From positions 1-64,000 of the forward strand of contig JAHHHV010000064.1 in NCBI GenBank assembly GCA_019359155.1: 64,000 nt of DNA, written 5' to 3'. The stretch comes from Pegethrix bostrychoides GSE-TBD4-15B. GTDB taxonomy: Bacteria; Cyanobacteriota; Cyanobacteriia; Elainellales; Elainellaceae. The translations under genes were made by a program, and so were the position numbers. The notes beneath the pieces were generated by a model. That model did no database searches. It saw only the letters and a program-made list of their open reading frames with translations, and was not told the DNA's origin. Of the stretch, positions 1 to 8,715 are shown one piece after another; position 1 is the stretch's first letter; every line of letters begins with the position of its first letter.

Positions 1-129
1 CGGGTGCATCTGTCAGGGACGAAGGTTCGGGAGATGCTGCGCCGGGGAGAGCTGCCGCCGCCAGAGTTTTCGCGGCCAGAGGTGGCAGCAGAGCTGGCCA
101 GAGCAGCTCAAATCTCCCTCCAGGCTTAG
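1..129 (+). CDS. sat: Sulfate adenylyltransferase, C-terminal end only (partial)
   Basis: The window opens in frame inside a gene and 42 codons remain before the TAG at 127-129. The tail begins [15 protein letters not shown] and continues with a [11 protein letters not shown]-type segment, which is the highly conserved C-terminal stretch of dissimilatory/assimilatory ATP sulfurylase (SGTKVR...[13 protein letters not shown]). The enzyme makes adenosine 5'-phosphosulfate from sulfate and ATP in the first step of cytoplasmic sulfate assimilation. The catalytic domain lies off the left edge, so nothing can be said about its integrity. The next gene starts 25 bases downstream on the same strand, so read-through transcription is possible. 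Confidence 0.85.
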   Translation, partial: RVHLSGTKVREMLRRGELPPPEFSRPEVAAELARAAQISLQA

Positions 130-153
130 GTAGGCCGCGCTTAGAATATAGGC

Positions 154-2397
154 ATGACACTTCAGCGACGCGCCTTTCTACAGCGAGCCAGTCTGCTTGC
201 CGCACTCGGACTCAGTGAGGCAGGATTTGGGTTGCTGAGTCAGCGCTATCAGCAGGCGTTGGCTCAGCCCATGCGTCGCAAGCTGGCGCTGCTGATCGGC
301 ATTAACCAATATCCTGAATCGGTCTGTGACTATACGCTCAGAAACCCTGCGTCCAAAGGCTCCGCCCTGAATGGCTGTCTCACCGATGTCGAGCTGCAAT
401 ACGAGTTGCTGCTGAGCCGATTTGCCTTCGCGTCTGCCGACATCCGGGTTCTGACCAATCAGGCAGCCACCCGTGAGGCGATCGAAACAGCTTTCCTAGA
501 GCATCTCGTCGAGCAGGCGGCTCCCGGTGACCTAGTGCTGTTTCACTTCAGCGGCTTGGGCAGCCAAGTGCAGATCGATGGTGCGACTTGGCAAAATAGC
601 CTGGTGCCGATCGATGGCCTGCTGCCGACTGCCGAGCGTCCCGTGGTGCAGGATTTCATGCAGGAGACGCTAGCCTTGCTGCTGCACCGCCTGCCAACCA
701 GTCAGGTGATCACGATTATTGATGCTGGCTACAGCCGTTTGGGGCGGAGCACAGAGGGCAATCTGCGGATTCGCTCACGGCCAAACGCACCCGTTGGGGC
801 TATCGCTGCTGTGGAGCTGGCCTTTCAGGCGAGTCTGCGTCGTCCTGTTTCAAGCTTCTCAAAGCAACCCCAGCCGCTGCCAGGACTGCTGCTGCAAGCT
901 GGAACTGATCGACAGCTGGTGGCCGAGGCTCAGTGGAGCGGCTTTAGCGCCGGACTGTTCACCTATGCGCTGACGCAGCAGCTCTGGGGAGATGCCCCCT
1001 TGCTGGTCAGCTTTACGCAGGCGGCAGCGCTGGTGCAGCGAAGTACGGGTGCCAAACAGCAGCCAGTTGCCAGCGGAGAACTGCCAGCGCTGGGGCTAGC
1101 TATCCCTGCCGCTGCAGGCGTGATCCAGCATATTGAGCCGGATGGCAGGCTCGATCTCTGGCTGGCCGGACTACCCGCCGCCGTGCTAGAAAACCAGACC
1201 AGCTCACTGTTTGCGGCTGAATTGACGACTGAGCCAGAACCCGTGCTGATCCAGATCCGCAGCCGCGACGGGCTAGCCGTAAAAGCTCGCAGCCTCTCGC
1301 CTGTCGTTTTGCGCCCCGGTCAGCCCCTGCGCGAAGTTTTGCGAATCTTGCCCCGCGACATTCGCTTGACGGTAGCGCTTGATCCGGATCTAGAGCGGAT
1401 TGAGCGGGTGGATGCGACCAGCGCCTTTGCCGCAATTCCTCGAATTACGGCGGTCGCGATGGGTGAGCAAGCCACCGATCTGCTGTTTGGCAAGCCAAAA
1501 TTTCCGCTGCTGGCTGGGCAGAACAGCCAGCCAGCCAGCCAGCCAGACTCAGCCCCGGGCTTGACGGTTCAAAAGACAGTTCAAAAGACGGTTCAAGATA
1601 CGCCTCAAGCGCCGCCGCTCTCAAAGGGTGGCTATGGGCTGTTTTATGCTGACTACAGCACGATTCCCAGCACGCTTAACCCGACAGCAGAGGCGGTAAA
1701 AACTGCGGTGGCTCGCCTGAAGCCGCAGCTGAAGACACGCTTGGCCACGAAGCTATTGCAAATTACCCAAAACAGCAGCGCCTCACTCAAGGTTAAGGCC
1801 AAGCTCAATCTCGTCTCGCCTGAAACCAAGTCTGTGCTTGAGCAGGGCACTAGGCTGGCAATGCCCTCGGCGCTGAAGGAGCCGCGATCCGCTCCGATTC
1901 TGCCGGCGGGGGGGCAAGTTCAGTATGCTCTAGAAAATAGTGGTGATCGCCCAGTCTATTTCCTGCTGATTGGGCTCAACGCCAACGGCAATCCTGTGCT
2001 GCTCTACCCGGCCAATCCGATTATTGCAGCAGGTGCAGCAACAGCCGTACCGGCGGTCAACGGCGCGAAAACTGGCGGTGGCTGGCTGCTGCAAACCGCA
2101 ACGGGCTTGGCCGAAACCCACGTCATTTTCAGCACTGCCCCCTTCACCCAAACCTCACAGCTCTTAGCTGAACTGCCTCAGTTTGAACTCGATCAGGTGC
2201 TGGCATTGCCAAATCCGCTGGCGGTGGTCGAAGCCGTTTTGCAGGATTTACATCAGGCTAGCGCTGAGTTTGCGGCGAAGTTGCCCGTCGAGATTCCGGC
2301 AGATAGCTACGCGCTGGATGTTAACGCCTGGGCAAGCTTTAGCTTTGTCTATCAGGTAGTGCTCAAGCAGGTTGTGCTAGAGTCGCCCGTTGGCTAG
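154..2397 (+). CDS. Tat-exported caspase-fold (C14) protein with lost catalytic dyad, DUF4384-like C-terminus
   Basis: This 747-residue protein starts with a twin-arginine signal (QRRAFLQ at residues 4-10, then a hydrophobic stretch to about 28), so export by Tat is inferred. Residues 43-200 have the p20 caspase/metacaspase layout: LALLIGINQY, then LNGCLTDVE, then LVLFHFSGLGSQV and ITIIDAGYS. In active orthocaspases the corresponding motifs are SGHG and D(C/S)CHSG. Here Leu135 sits at the histidine position and Gly192 at the cysteine position, so the protein should be proteolytically inactive. The C-terminal part (about 580-680) resembles DUF4384 (surface or exported bacterial beta domain). 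A low-complexity linker around 455-490 holds short Gln/Ser/Thr repeats. Dead-dyad orthocaspases are known in cyanobacteria; the role here (pseudoprotease scaffold or binding protein) is inference. It ends 4 bases inside the convergent DUF58 gene. Confidence 0.8.
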   Translation: MTLQRRAFLQRASLLAALGLSEAGFGLLSQRYQQALAQPMRRKLALLIGINQYPESVCDYTLRNPASKGSALNGCLTDVELQYELLLSRFAFASADIRVLTNQAATREAIETAFLEHLVEQAAPGDLVLFHFSGLGSQVQIDGATWQNSLVPIDGLLPTAERPVVQDFMQETLALLLHRLPTSQVITIIDAGYSRLGRSTEGNLRIRSRPNAPVGAIAAVELAFQASLRRPVSSFSKQPQPLPGLLLQAGTDRQLVAEAQWSGFSAGLFTYALTQQLWGDAPLLVSFTQAAALVQRSTGAKQQPVASGELPALGLAIPAAAGVIQHIEPDGRLDLWLAGLPAAVLENQTSSLFAAELTTEPEPVLIQIRSRDGLAVKARSLSPVVLRPGQPLREVLRILPRDIRLTVALDPDLERIERVDATSAFAAIPRITAVAMGEQATDLLFGKPKFPLLAGQNSQPASQPDSAPGLTVQKTVQKTVQDTPQAPPLSKGGYGLFYADYSTIPSTLNPTAEAVKTAVARLKPQLKTRLATKLLQITQNSSASLKVKAKLNLVSPETKSVLEQGTRLAMPSALKEPRSAPILPAGGQVQYALENSGDRPVYFLLIGLNANGNPVLLYPANPIIAAGAATAVPAVNGAKTGGGWLLQTATGLAETHVIFSTAPFTQTSQLLAELPQFELDQVLALPNPLAVVEAVLQDLHQASAEFAAKLPVEIPADSYALDVNAWASFSFVYQVVLKQVVLESPVG

Positions 2398-3737
2398 AGC
2401 TGGCTGCGGCGCTTGATCTGAAGATAGCGCTCCACGAGCTGATCGCTGAGCTGGTCGGCAGAGGCATCCAAAATCAGCACGCCCTTTTGCTTCAGGGTTT
2501 CCAGGGCAATCTGTCGCTGGCTGAGCAGATCCAGCGCGACGGCTTGCTGATAGCCCGCTTCAGCTAAGCCAGATTGAGACAAGCCAAATTGAGACGAGCC
2601 AGGTTGCGCCCCCTGCGCCTGCCGTTCGATCTGCGGATCGCGCAGCGCTACACAAAATGGCAGATAGCGCGGCGTGAGCCGAGTCATGGCCGAGAGCAGC
2701 TCTGCTGAAGCCGTCTTGTCGATTACGTCGGTAATCAGCACCACTAGCGCCCGCCGAGCCTGCTGCTGCGTAATGGCCGTCACTGCCCCAAGATAGTCTG
2801 GCTCTTGCAGGCTGGGCTGGAGCGGGGTGAGGCGATCGATAATTTTCGAGAGCTGATCTTGGCCGCGCTCTGGCGGTATCCAGGTATGCAGCAGCCGATC
2901 AAACAGGCCGACTCCCACCCGGTCCCCCCGATTTAGCCCCGCCAGCGCCAGCGCCAGCACCGCATTCATCCCCCAGTCAAACCGAGCCAGCCCCTGCACC
3001 TGAGCCGTCATCAGCCTGCCGCTGTCCAACAGCAAAATCAGGGTTTGCTCGCGCTCAGGTTCGAGGACTCGCAGCAGTAATCGGCTGCGGCGCGAGGTGG
3101 CCTTCCAGTCAATCAGGCGGCTGTCGTCGCCAATGCTGTATTCCCGCAGCTCGGCAAATTCAGTCCCCATGCCGAGCCGCTGCGCCCGCTTCAGGCTGCC
3201 CGTATTTTGCAGCGCTAGCCGGATCGACAGCGCTTTCAGGCCAACCAGATCTGGGTAAACCGCCGCCGCCTGAGCCTGTGGTACTGACCAGCTGCGCCAT
3301 GCCAGCCCCCAGACTCCCAGCTGTCGCAGCCGTATCGCGCCAAAGTTATAGTCGCCGCGCTGACTGGGCAAGACCTGGTAAGACAGCGTTTGGGAAGCAT
3401 TAGCCGGTAGCTTTAGCTCAAGCTGCTGTGGCAGCGCGCTAAACGCCTGCGGAAATTCGTCTTGAACTTGTAGCAGCGCCACCTTGCCAGATTGATTGAC
3501 TAGCTTCAGCTCAACTGGATTGCCCCGCCCAATCGAGAGTCGTTCTAGCGCCGAACGCTGGATGGCGATTTGACTCGGCTTGACTCGCCAGCTATCCAGC
3601 AGCATCAGCAGCAAAACTGCCCCGTCCCAGGCCAGCATGATCGGCAAAGCGTGAGACTGCTGAAGCGTTACCTGGCTGAAAACCGCTGTGCCCAGGCCGA
3701 GCAGCAGCAGTCCATAGACTCGACCCGTTGGAGCCAT
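2394..3737 (-). CDS. DUF58 domain protein (MoxR-associated, VWA-like)
   Basis: The 447-residue product begins with two hydrophobic segments (about residues 5-45), then a beta-rich region. Next comes the DUF58 signature around residues 185-235: GTEFAELREYSIGDDSR, then IDWKATSRRSRLLLRVLEPE, then a VWA-like LLLDSGRLM strand that stands in place of a full DxSxS MIDAS motif. DUF58 proteins usually work with MoxR AAA+ ATPases in assembling or maturing exported complexes; no moxR gene is in this window. The C-terminal part has a low-complexity QFGLSQSGL-type segment. The ATG at 3735-3737 is the chosen start. The gene is convergent with, and overlaps by 4 bases, the pseudo-caspase gene. Confidence 0.82.
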   Translation of the reverse strand: MAPTGRVYGLLLLGLGTAVFSQVTLQQSHALPIMLAWDGAVLLLMLLDSWRVKPSQIAIQRSALERLSIGRGNPVELKLVNQSGKVALLQVQDEFPQAFSALPQQLELKLPANASQTLSYQVLPSQRGDYNFGAIRLRQLGVWGLAWRSWSVPQAQAAAVYPDLVGLKALSIRLALQNTGSLKRAQRLGMGTEFAELREYSIGDDSRLIDWKATSRRSRLLLRVLEPEREQTLILLLDSGRLMTAQVQGLARFDWGMNAVLALALAGLNRGDRVGVGLFDRLLHTWIPPERGQDQLSKIIDRLTPLQPSLQEPDYLGAVTAITQQQARRALVVLITDVIDKTASAELLSAMTRLTPRYLPFCVALRDPQIERQAQGAQPGSSQFGLSQSGLAEAGYQQAVALDLLSQRQIALETLKQKGVLILDASADQLSDQLVERYLQIKRRSQL

Positions 3738-3852
3738 GTGCGTCGCAAATATGAGGTAGCAGAAGTACTTTACAAGCCCATAAGCTTAGTCTACAAACCG
3801 GAAATGATTTTGAAGGAGCAGAGTTGTGCAGCCACCAGATTTGCCAAGCTCG

Positions 3853-6800
3853 CTAGGTAGAGCTGGTAGCCAGTCCCTGATGCAGCAGCTCAGCGGTCGC
3901 CTGCTTGTCTAGCGGATGAGAGAACAAGAATCCCTGTCCTAGCTCGCATTTCAGCAGCTTCAGCTGAGCCATCTGGCGATCGGTTTCCACGCCCTCTGCC
4001 ACCACGTTCATGCCCAGATTCCAGGCCAAGGCAATCACAGTACGGGTAATTTCCAGCTTCTCCAGGTCGCTGTCGGCACTGTTAATAAATGAGCGGTCGA
4101 TCTTGAGCGTGTCAATCGGGAAGCGGTGCAGATAGCTGAGCGACGAATAGCCCGTGCCGAAGTCATCCATCGCCAGCTGTACGCCAATCGCCTTGAGCTG
4201 CTGCATCATCTGGGCGGCGGCATCCGCATTGGTCATAATCACGCTTTCGGTGATTTCTAGCTTCAGCCGCTGCGGTTCCAGCCCGGTTTCCTGCAAAATC
4301 GCGGCGATTCGGCTCACCAGATCCGGCTGAGCAAACTGCTTGCCCGACAGGTTGACGCTCATGGTCAGACTGCTGTCAAAGTCAAATTCGCTCTGCCACT
4401 GCTGCATTTGGGCGGCAGCTTCGCGTAGTACCCACCAGCCAATGGAGATAATTAGCCCGGTTTCTTCGGCCACCGGAATAAAGTCTGCGGGCAGCAACAG
4501 GCCGCGCGTCGGATGCTGCCAGCGCAATAACGCCTCAAATCCGGTCAGCCGCTGGCTGTTGAGCGCCAAAATCGGCTGATAGAACAGCAGCAGCTCCTGA
4601 CGCTCAATGGCTCGCCGCAAGTCGGCCTCCAAATGTAGCAGTGTCATCGCCTGCTGGTGCATATTGGGCGTAAACACCGTGTAGCGTCCGCGCCCGTTAG
4701 CCTTGGAGCGATACATTGCCGTATCTGCATCGCGCAGCAGCTCTTCTTTATTGCGGTAGCGCTCGGTATCCAGCACTAGCCCAATGCTGGCGTTGACAAA
4801 TATTTCCTGTCCAGCGAGCACAAACGAGTCGCGCAGTTCGGTGCTGATCCGTTCCACCAGCGTGATGGCATCGTCCGGCTCCTGGATATCTTCCAGCAAA
4901 ATCGCAAACTCATCGCCGCCCAGCCGCGCACAGGTATCGCTGGAGCGCAGACAGCGCCGCAGTCGTTCAGCGGTGGCCACCAGTAATTGATCGCCCACCA
5001 GATGTCCTAGGCTGTCGTTGATCACTTTGAAGCGATCGAGATCGAGAAACAAGACCGCAAACGAAGCCTGCTGCCGCCGATTGGTGCGCGCAATTGCCCG
5101 ATCCAGTCGGTCGGTGAACAGCGCCCGATTTGCCAGTCCGGTCAGCTCGTCGTGTAGAGCAATATGCAAGAGCTGATCTTCGGCCAGCTTGCGGGCAGTC
5201 ACGTCGGTTTGAGAGCCTGCAATTCGGTAAAGATTTCCGGCTGGGTCGCGCACGGCCAAGCCCCGGCTCAGCATCCAGCAGTAGCTGCCGTCTTTTTGGC
5301 GCAGCCGAAACTCGCTCTCAAAGTGCGCCGTCAGCCCCTCGCGGTGGTGGCGGATCTCCATCTGCACCCGCTCGTAGTCGTCAGGGTGAATCCGGTCAAA
5401 CCACTCGTGCGGACTGCTGCCGATTTCGGCTTCGCTGTAGCCCAGCATCGTTTTCCAGCGGTGAGAAAAATAGACCTCATTGCTGCGGAGGTTCCAGTCC
5501 CAGAGGCCATCGTTGGCACCGCTAGCCGCCAGCGCATAGCGCTCCTCGCTCTCCCGCAGGGCGGCTTCAACCCGCTGCCGTTCGACAATTTCGGTTTCGA
5601 GCGCTTGCTTTGCAATCTCGGCTGTCTCGGCACGGACGATGGCAGCTTTGGCCTGCGTCATCACGGTTTCCAGCCGATGTCGATCGATGGCGGTTGAGGT
5701 GAGGCTGGCGACTGCTTTCAAAAAAGCTAGATCATCGCTCAAAAACGATCGCTGCGTCCGGCTATGCACACTGAGAATGCCAAATGGCCGATCAAGATGA
5801 GCAATCAAGACGCTGATACTACTGATTACGCCCTGCTGTTGCAGCAGATCGAGCTGGGCAAAGCGGTGCTCGGTCGAGAGGTTATCAATCACCACGGGCT
5901 GACTAGTTCGCAGCATATAGTCGGGCGGGGAGTCAACGGTAACTGGTGTAATCTGCCCCGTGATCGCCGACTCCCCACCCGCTCCGGCGCGCAGCTTCAG
6001 GCCATTCAGCTCAGGCAGCAGCTCTAAGATTTCCACCTGATCGACTTTCAGCGTCCGCACCACCAGCCCAGCCACCTTGTCGAGCAGTTCGCTCAGGTCA
6101 ATTTCGGCCAGCGCCTGCTGCGCCAGTTCGTTCAGGGCTTCCTGCTGCTGGGCGCGGTGCTCTAGAGCCGCCAGCATCCGGTTGAACTCTCGCGTCACAT
6201 GCAGAATTTCGTCGCGGCTAGAGATTTCGCTGAGGGTCTCCGGCGGTTCAGGCAGTCGTATGTGGGTATCGCCTGCTGCTACCCGCAAAGACGCATGGCT
6301 GAGCCGCTTAATCCGCCGCAGCACGCCCCAGTAGAGCACCAGCATCAAGGCAGCACTCTGCGCCGAAATGCCAAACGCCGAGGTGATTAAGGTAGATCGC
6401 GTCGCGGCATTGATCGTCCGGTCGCGATCCTGCAACGAGCTGTAGATCGACAGGCTCGCGACGGGTTTGCCATCAATCACCAGCGGCACAGTCGTCTCCA
6501 GCTCTGCTGACATCTCGTTCAGCACTTGGCGAGGCTGGCCCGTCAGCAGTGGCGAAACATCTGCGGGTTCTACTGCATAGTCAGGCGGAACTACAGCTTC
6601 AGAAGCTGCCCAGAGCAGCGGCTGTTGGTCAACAATTCGATAGATATAAATCTTGGTAATCGCAGCATCTTGCTGCTCCAGCTGCCGCAAAAATTGGCTG
6701 GTAGCCGGACGGTCTGTGCGATCTGTCAAATCTAACTGCTGGCTGGCGTTAAATTTGGACTGCACCAAGTTGGCCACTTGCAGCGCTTGGGCTTTGTAGC

Positions 6801-6972
6801 ATTGATCAATTTGCTGACGAATCATCGTAATGCTGTTGAAGCTGAGCGCGGTTGCCGTCAAGACCGCAATTGCAGAGAGCGGCATCCCGATTTTGTCAAC
6901 GATCGGCAATCGCTCGATCCAGCGCAGTGGTTTTCTCAGCACAACCCATCTCAGCACAGCCAATCTGCTCAT
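3853..6972 (-). CDS. Membrane HAMP-GAF-PAS-GGDEF-EAL cyclic-di-GMP protein
   Basis: The protein has about 1039 residues from the ATG at 6970-6972; a TTG six codons upstream is less likely. In order: a TM helix near residues 30-50, a periplasmic region of about 140 residues, a second TM helix near 195-218, HAMP, a GAF domain (about 290-430), a coiled coil, a PAS/PAC domain (about 480-600), then GGDEF and EAL. The diguanylate cyclase motif GGDEF is intact in ARLGGDEFAILLED. It is preceded by RSSD, the RxxD inhibitory site at the normal five-residue spacing. The phosphodiesterase motif is intact in FEALLRWQHP, and the DDFGTGYSSL segment is also present. The sequence therefore predicts both synthesis and hydrolysis of cyclic-di-GMP, or one activity controlled by the other; which dominates cannot be told. 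No partner gene is adjacent. Confidence 0.9.
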   Translation of the reverse strand: MSRLAVLRWVVLRKPLRWIERLPIVDKIGMPLSAIAVLTATALSFNSITMIRQQIDQCYKAQALQVANLVQSKFNASQQLDLTDRTDRPATSQFLRQLEQQDAAITKIYIYRIVDQQPLLWAASEAVVPPDYAVEPADVSPLLTGQPRQVLNEMSAELETTVPLVIDGKPVASLSIYSSLQDRDRTINAATRSTLITSAFGISAQSAALMLVLYWGVLRRIKRLSHASLRVAAGDTHIRLPEPPETLSEISSRDEILHVTREFNRMLAALEHRAQQQEALNELAQQALAEIDLSELLDKVAGLVVRTLKVDQVEILELLPELNGLKLRAGAGGESAITGQITPVTVDSPPDYMLRTSQPVVIDNLSTEHRFAQLDLLQQQGVISSISVLIAHLDRPFGILSVHSRTQRSFLSDDLAFLKAVASLTSTAIDRHRLETVMTQAKAAIVRAETAEIAKQALETEIVERQRVEAALRESEERYALAASGANDGLWDWNLRSNEVYFSHRWKTMLGYSEAEIGSSPHEWFDRIHPDDYERVQMEIRHHREGLTAHFESEFRLRQKDGSYCWMLSRGLAVRDPAGNLYRIAGSQTDVTARKLAEDQLLHIALHDELTGLANRALFTDRLDRAIARTNRRQQASFAVLFLDLDRFKVINDSLGHLVGDQLLVATAERLRRCLRSSDTCARLGGDEFAILLEDIQEPDDAITLVERISTELRDSFVLAGQEIFVNASIGLVLDTERYRNKEELLRDADTAMYRSKANGRGRYTVFTPNMHQQAMTLLHLEADLRRAIERQELLLFYQPILALNSQRLTGFEALLRWQHPTRGLLLPADFIPVAEETGLIISIGWWVLREAAAQMQQWQSEFDFDSSLTMSVNLSGKQFAQPDLVSRIAAILQETGLEPQRLKLEITESVIMTNADAAAQMMQQLKAIGVQLAMDDFGTGYSSLSYLHRFPIDTLKIDRSFINSADSDLEKLEITRTVIALAWNLGMNVVAEGVETDRQMAQLKLLKCELGQGFLFSHPLDKQATAELLHQGLATSST

Positions 6973-7075
6973 GTCCAGAACCCCTATCAAACTTCAGCTT
7001 GGCTTCGATCAAATCGGCTCAAGCCATCGCGATTCTAGGGTTCCCCAAATCAGCTCAGCCAATGAGCGCCAAGCA

Positions 7076-7309
7076 CTAAGGGAGCGTTTTGGGAGCGTTG
7101 AGCAACCACAGCTTTTCCAACATTTGAACCTGACGGCGCAGCTTGGCGATGCGGTGCTTGCGGTGCGCCGTGACGCTGAGACAGAGCACAATCGGCAGCA
7201 GCAGCAGGCAGCAGCCCATTGCAGTGTTGAAGCTAGACGGGTTTGGGCTAGGGGAGGCAGGCTGGGCAGGCTGGGCAGCCTGGGATGTATGAGAGAAGCT
7301 TCGCATCAT
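7076..7309 (-). CDS. Small single-pass membrane protein, unknown
   Basis: This 77-residue protein has a Pro/Ala/Ser-rich N-terminus and one strong hydrophobic helix (about residues 31-48, GCCLLLLPIVLCLSV). A basic stretch follows (AHRKHRIAKLRRQ) and then a short amphipathic segment, QVQMLEKLWLL. The positive charges after the helix predict an N-out, C-in orientation. A short protein with a TM helix followed by LRRQ..MLE.LW resembles unnamed small cyanobacterial membrane proteins, which is the main reason to accept it over competing frames on the other strand. It lies upstream of the GGDEF-EAL gene on the same strand, separated by about 100 bases. Function unknown. Confidence 0.5.
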   Translation of the reverse strand: MMRSFSHTSQAAQPAQPASPSPNPSSFNTAMGCCLLLLPIVLCLSVTAHRKHRIAKLRRQVQMLEKLWLLNAPKTLP

Positions 7310-7638
7310 GATTATCAGGGTTCAACTTTAAAGCTAGGAACAGAACTGAGGAACAGCGGACTTGCTGCCAATCCAGCTCAGCAGCACCTATTTTCAAGAA
7401 TGGCCAGCCTAGATAAATTCAAACGCGAATCTCATGAAGAAAGGTTAAAAGTATTTAAAGCTACAGAAAATATAAATTAATCGTGGGTGCGAGATTTTGA
7501 TTTCTTGGTAGAAATTTCTGTTCTGGTTCTTGAACCATGCGCTATACATAATGAACAGAAAAAATGAACAGAGAAATTAGGGCTTCTCAACAGAGCTCCA
7601 ATTACCTCACAATCTTTATCTACACTCCATCTGAATCT

Positions 7639-8394
7639 ATGAAACGCGCTCTAACTCTGGCAATTTGGCTTGTCCCTTCTTTGGCTCTGCTTATTCCAAC
7701 GGCAGCAGGTGCTGATCCACTGCTGAACTGCATTAACGCGGCGATAATTCAGCTGGACGGTGTGCCGCGCTCTGATATTACGGCCAGCTTGGACGAATCC
7801 CAGAGCGGCAGTCAACTGGTCAACTGGCAGGCGAGAAACGGCAGCTCTGGGTTCTGTCAGATGGGTGAAACAGGCGAAGTGGCACAGGTCAGGGTCGAAG
7901 TGGCCGTGGAGCAGCCACATTCGGTCAGAGCCTTAACGCCTGCGGTGAGTGGCGCAGCGGCAGGCAGTCCCGTCTGGGTTTCGACCACCGCTGGTGCTGT
8001 CAATCTACGGAGCGCTCCGGGCGGCGAGATTGTCGGCAGTGCGGCCAATGGTTCAGAGCTGACTGTCACGGGAAAAACCGACGGCGAATGGGTCGAGGTG
8101 ACAGGTGGCAAATGGGTGTCGCAGTATTTGCTGATCACCTTCAACCCAGCGCTCATTTCGGCATCCAGTTCAGCAGGTTCAACCGACGCTGCGGCCAGCC
8201 CCACTCCATCTGTCAGCGCTCGCTCTGCTCAGGTCATCACAGAGGGCGGCGGCATCAACGTGCGGCGCAGTCCCGGCGGCGAGGTGCTCTACGGGCTGGC
8301 GGACGGCGTAACGGTAACGCTGACGGGCAATCGCGAGGGCGGCTGGGCTGAACTCCAAGACGGCGGCTGGGTATCTGAGGATTACCTGCAATAA
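7639..8394 (+). CDS. Secreted protein with two bacterial SH3 domains
   Basis: The frame is open from an ATG at 7564, but the ATG at 7639 gives a proper signal peptide (MKRALTLAIWLVPSLALL..., cleavage probably after TAAGA), so the mature protein has about 228 residues. After an N-terminal region with two Cys residues (NCINAAI and SGFCQMG) come two SH3b repeats. The first contains VNLRSAPGGEIVG and ends GKWVSQYLL; the second contains INVRRSPGGEVLYGL and ends GGWVSEDYLQ. A Ser/Ala/Pro-rich linker joins them. SH3b domains of this kind usually bind peptidoglycan or other envelope targets. The stop codon lies inside the first copy of a 26-base tandem duplication. Confidence 0.82.
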   Translation: MKRALTLAIWLVPSLALLIPTAAGADPLLNCINAAIIQLDGVPRSDITASLDESQSGSQLVNWQARNGSSGFCQMGETGEVAQVRVEVAVEQPHSVRALTPAVSGAAAGSPVWVSTTAGAVNLRSAPGGEIVGSAANGSELTVTGKTDGEWVEVTGGKWVSQYLLITFNPALISASSSAGSTDAAASPTPSVSARSAQVITEGGGINVRRSPGGEVLYGLADGVTVTLTGNREGGWAELQDGGWVSEDYLQ

Positions 8395-8437
8395 GCGGCT
8401 GCGGTGAGTGGCTGCAATAAGCGGTTGCGGTGAGTGG
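8386..8437 (+). repeat. 26-base tandem duplication spanning a stop codon
   Basis: Two adjacent 26-base copies begin CTGCAATAAGCGG and end GCGGTGAGTGG, at 8386-8411 and 8412-8437, with one difference (C/T). The TAA in the first copy ends the SH3 protein. This looks like a recent local duplication. Immediately 3' is a further partial CTGCTCACG. Confidence 0.85.
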
Positions 8438-8715
8438 CTGCTCACGAAAAGATTGCGAACTGTAACTTAAATCCGCTAACTCTTTATCAAATTGTGTCGG
8501 TTATCAGGCTGAACCTACATCGGGCTTGAGTTTTCTGGTAGAAATACTAATGTAAAGTTTTGCAATGCAGCGTCTTGGCCGCACCGATGATTCAGGGAGT
8601 TGAATCTATAGAACCCTGTCTCACTCTGCCTGATGCTGTTTGGAGCGACCGCTCTTAGATTGCGCTTCAGATTCGCAAAGCAAGCCTGACCGATCTTGAG
8701 AAGGAGTTTAACCGC
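8438..8715 (+). promoter_or_regulatory. Leader region of chlH with Shine-Dalgarno
   Basis: This stretch holds no credible gene. A strong Shine-Dalgarno, AAGGAG at 8701-8706, sits ten bases before the chlH ATG. The remainder is probably the promoter and 5' leader; I could not identify a convincing -10/-35 pair or riboswitch. Confidence 0.5.

Noticed and set aside
6830-7480. 216-codon plus-strand frame upstream of the SH3 gene
   Set aside because: It overlaps the N-terminal coding end of the GGDEF-EAL gene and the small membrane protein, with no recognisable protein sequence.
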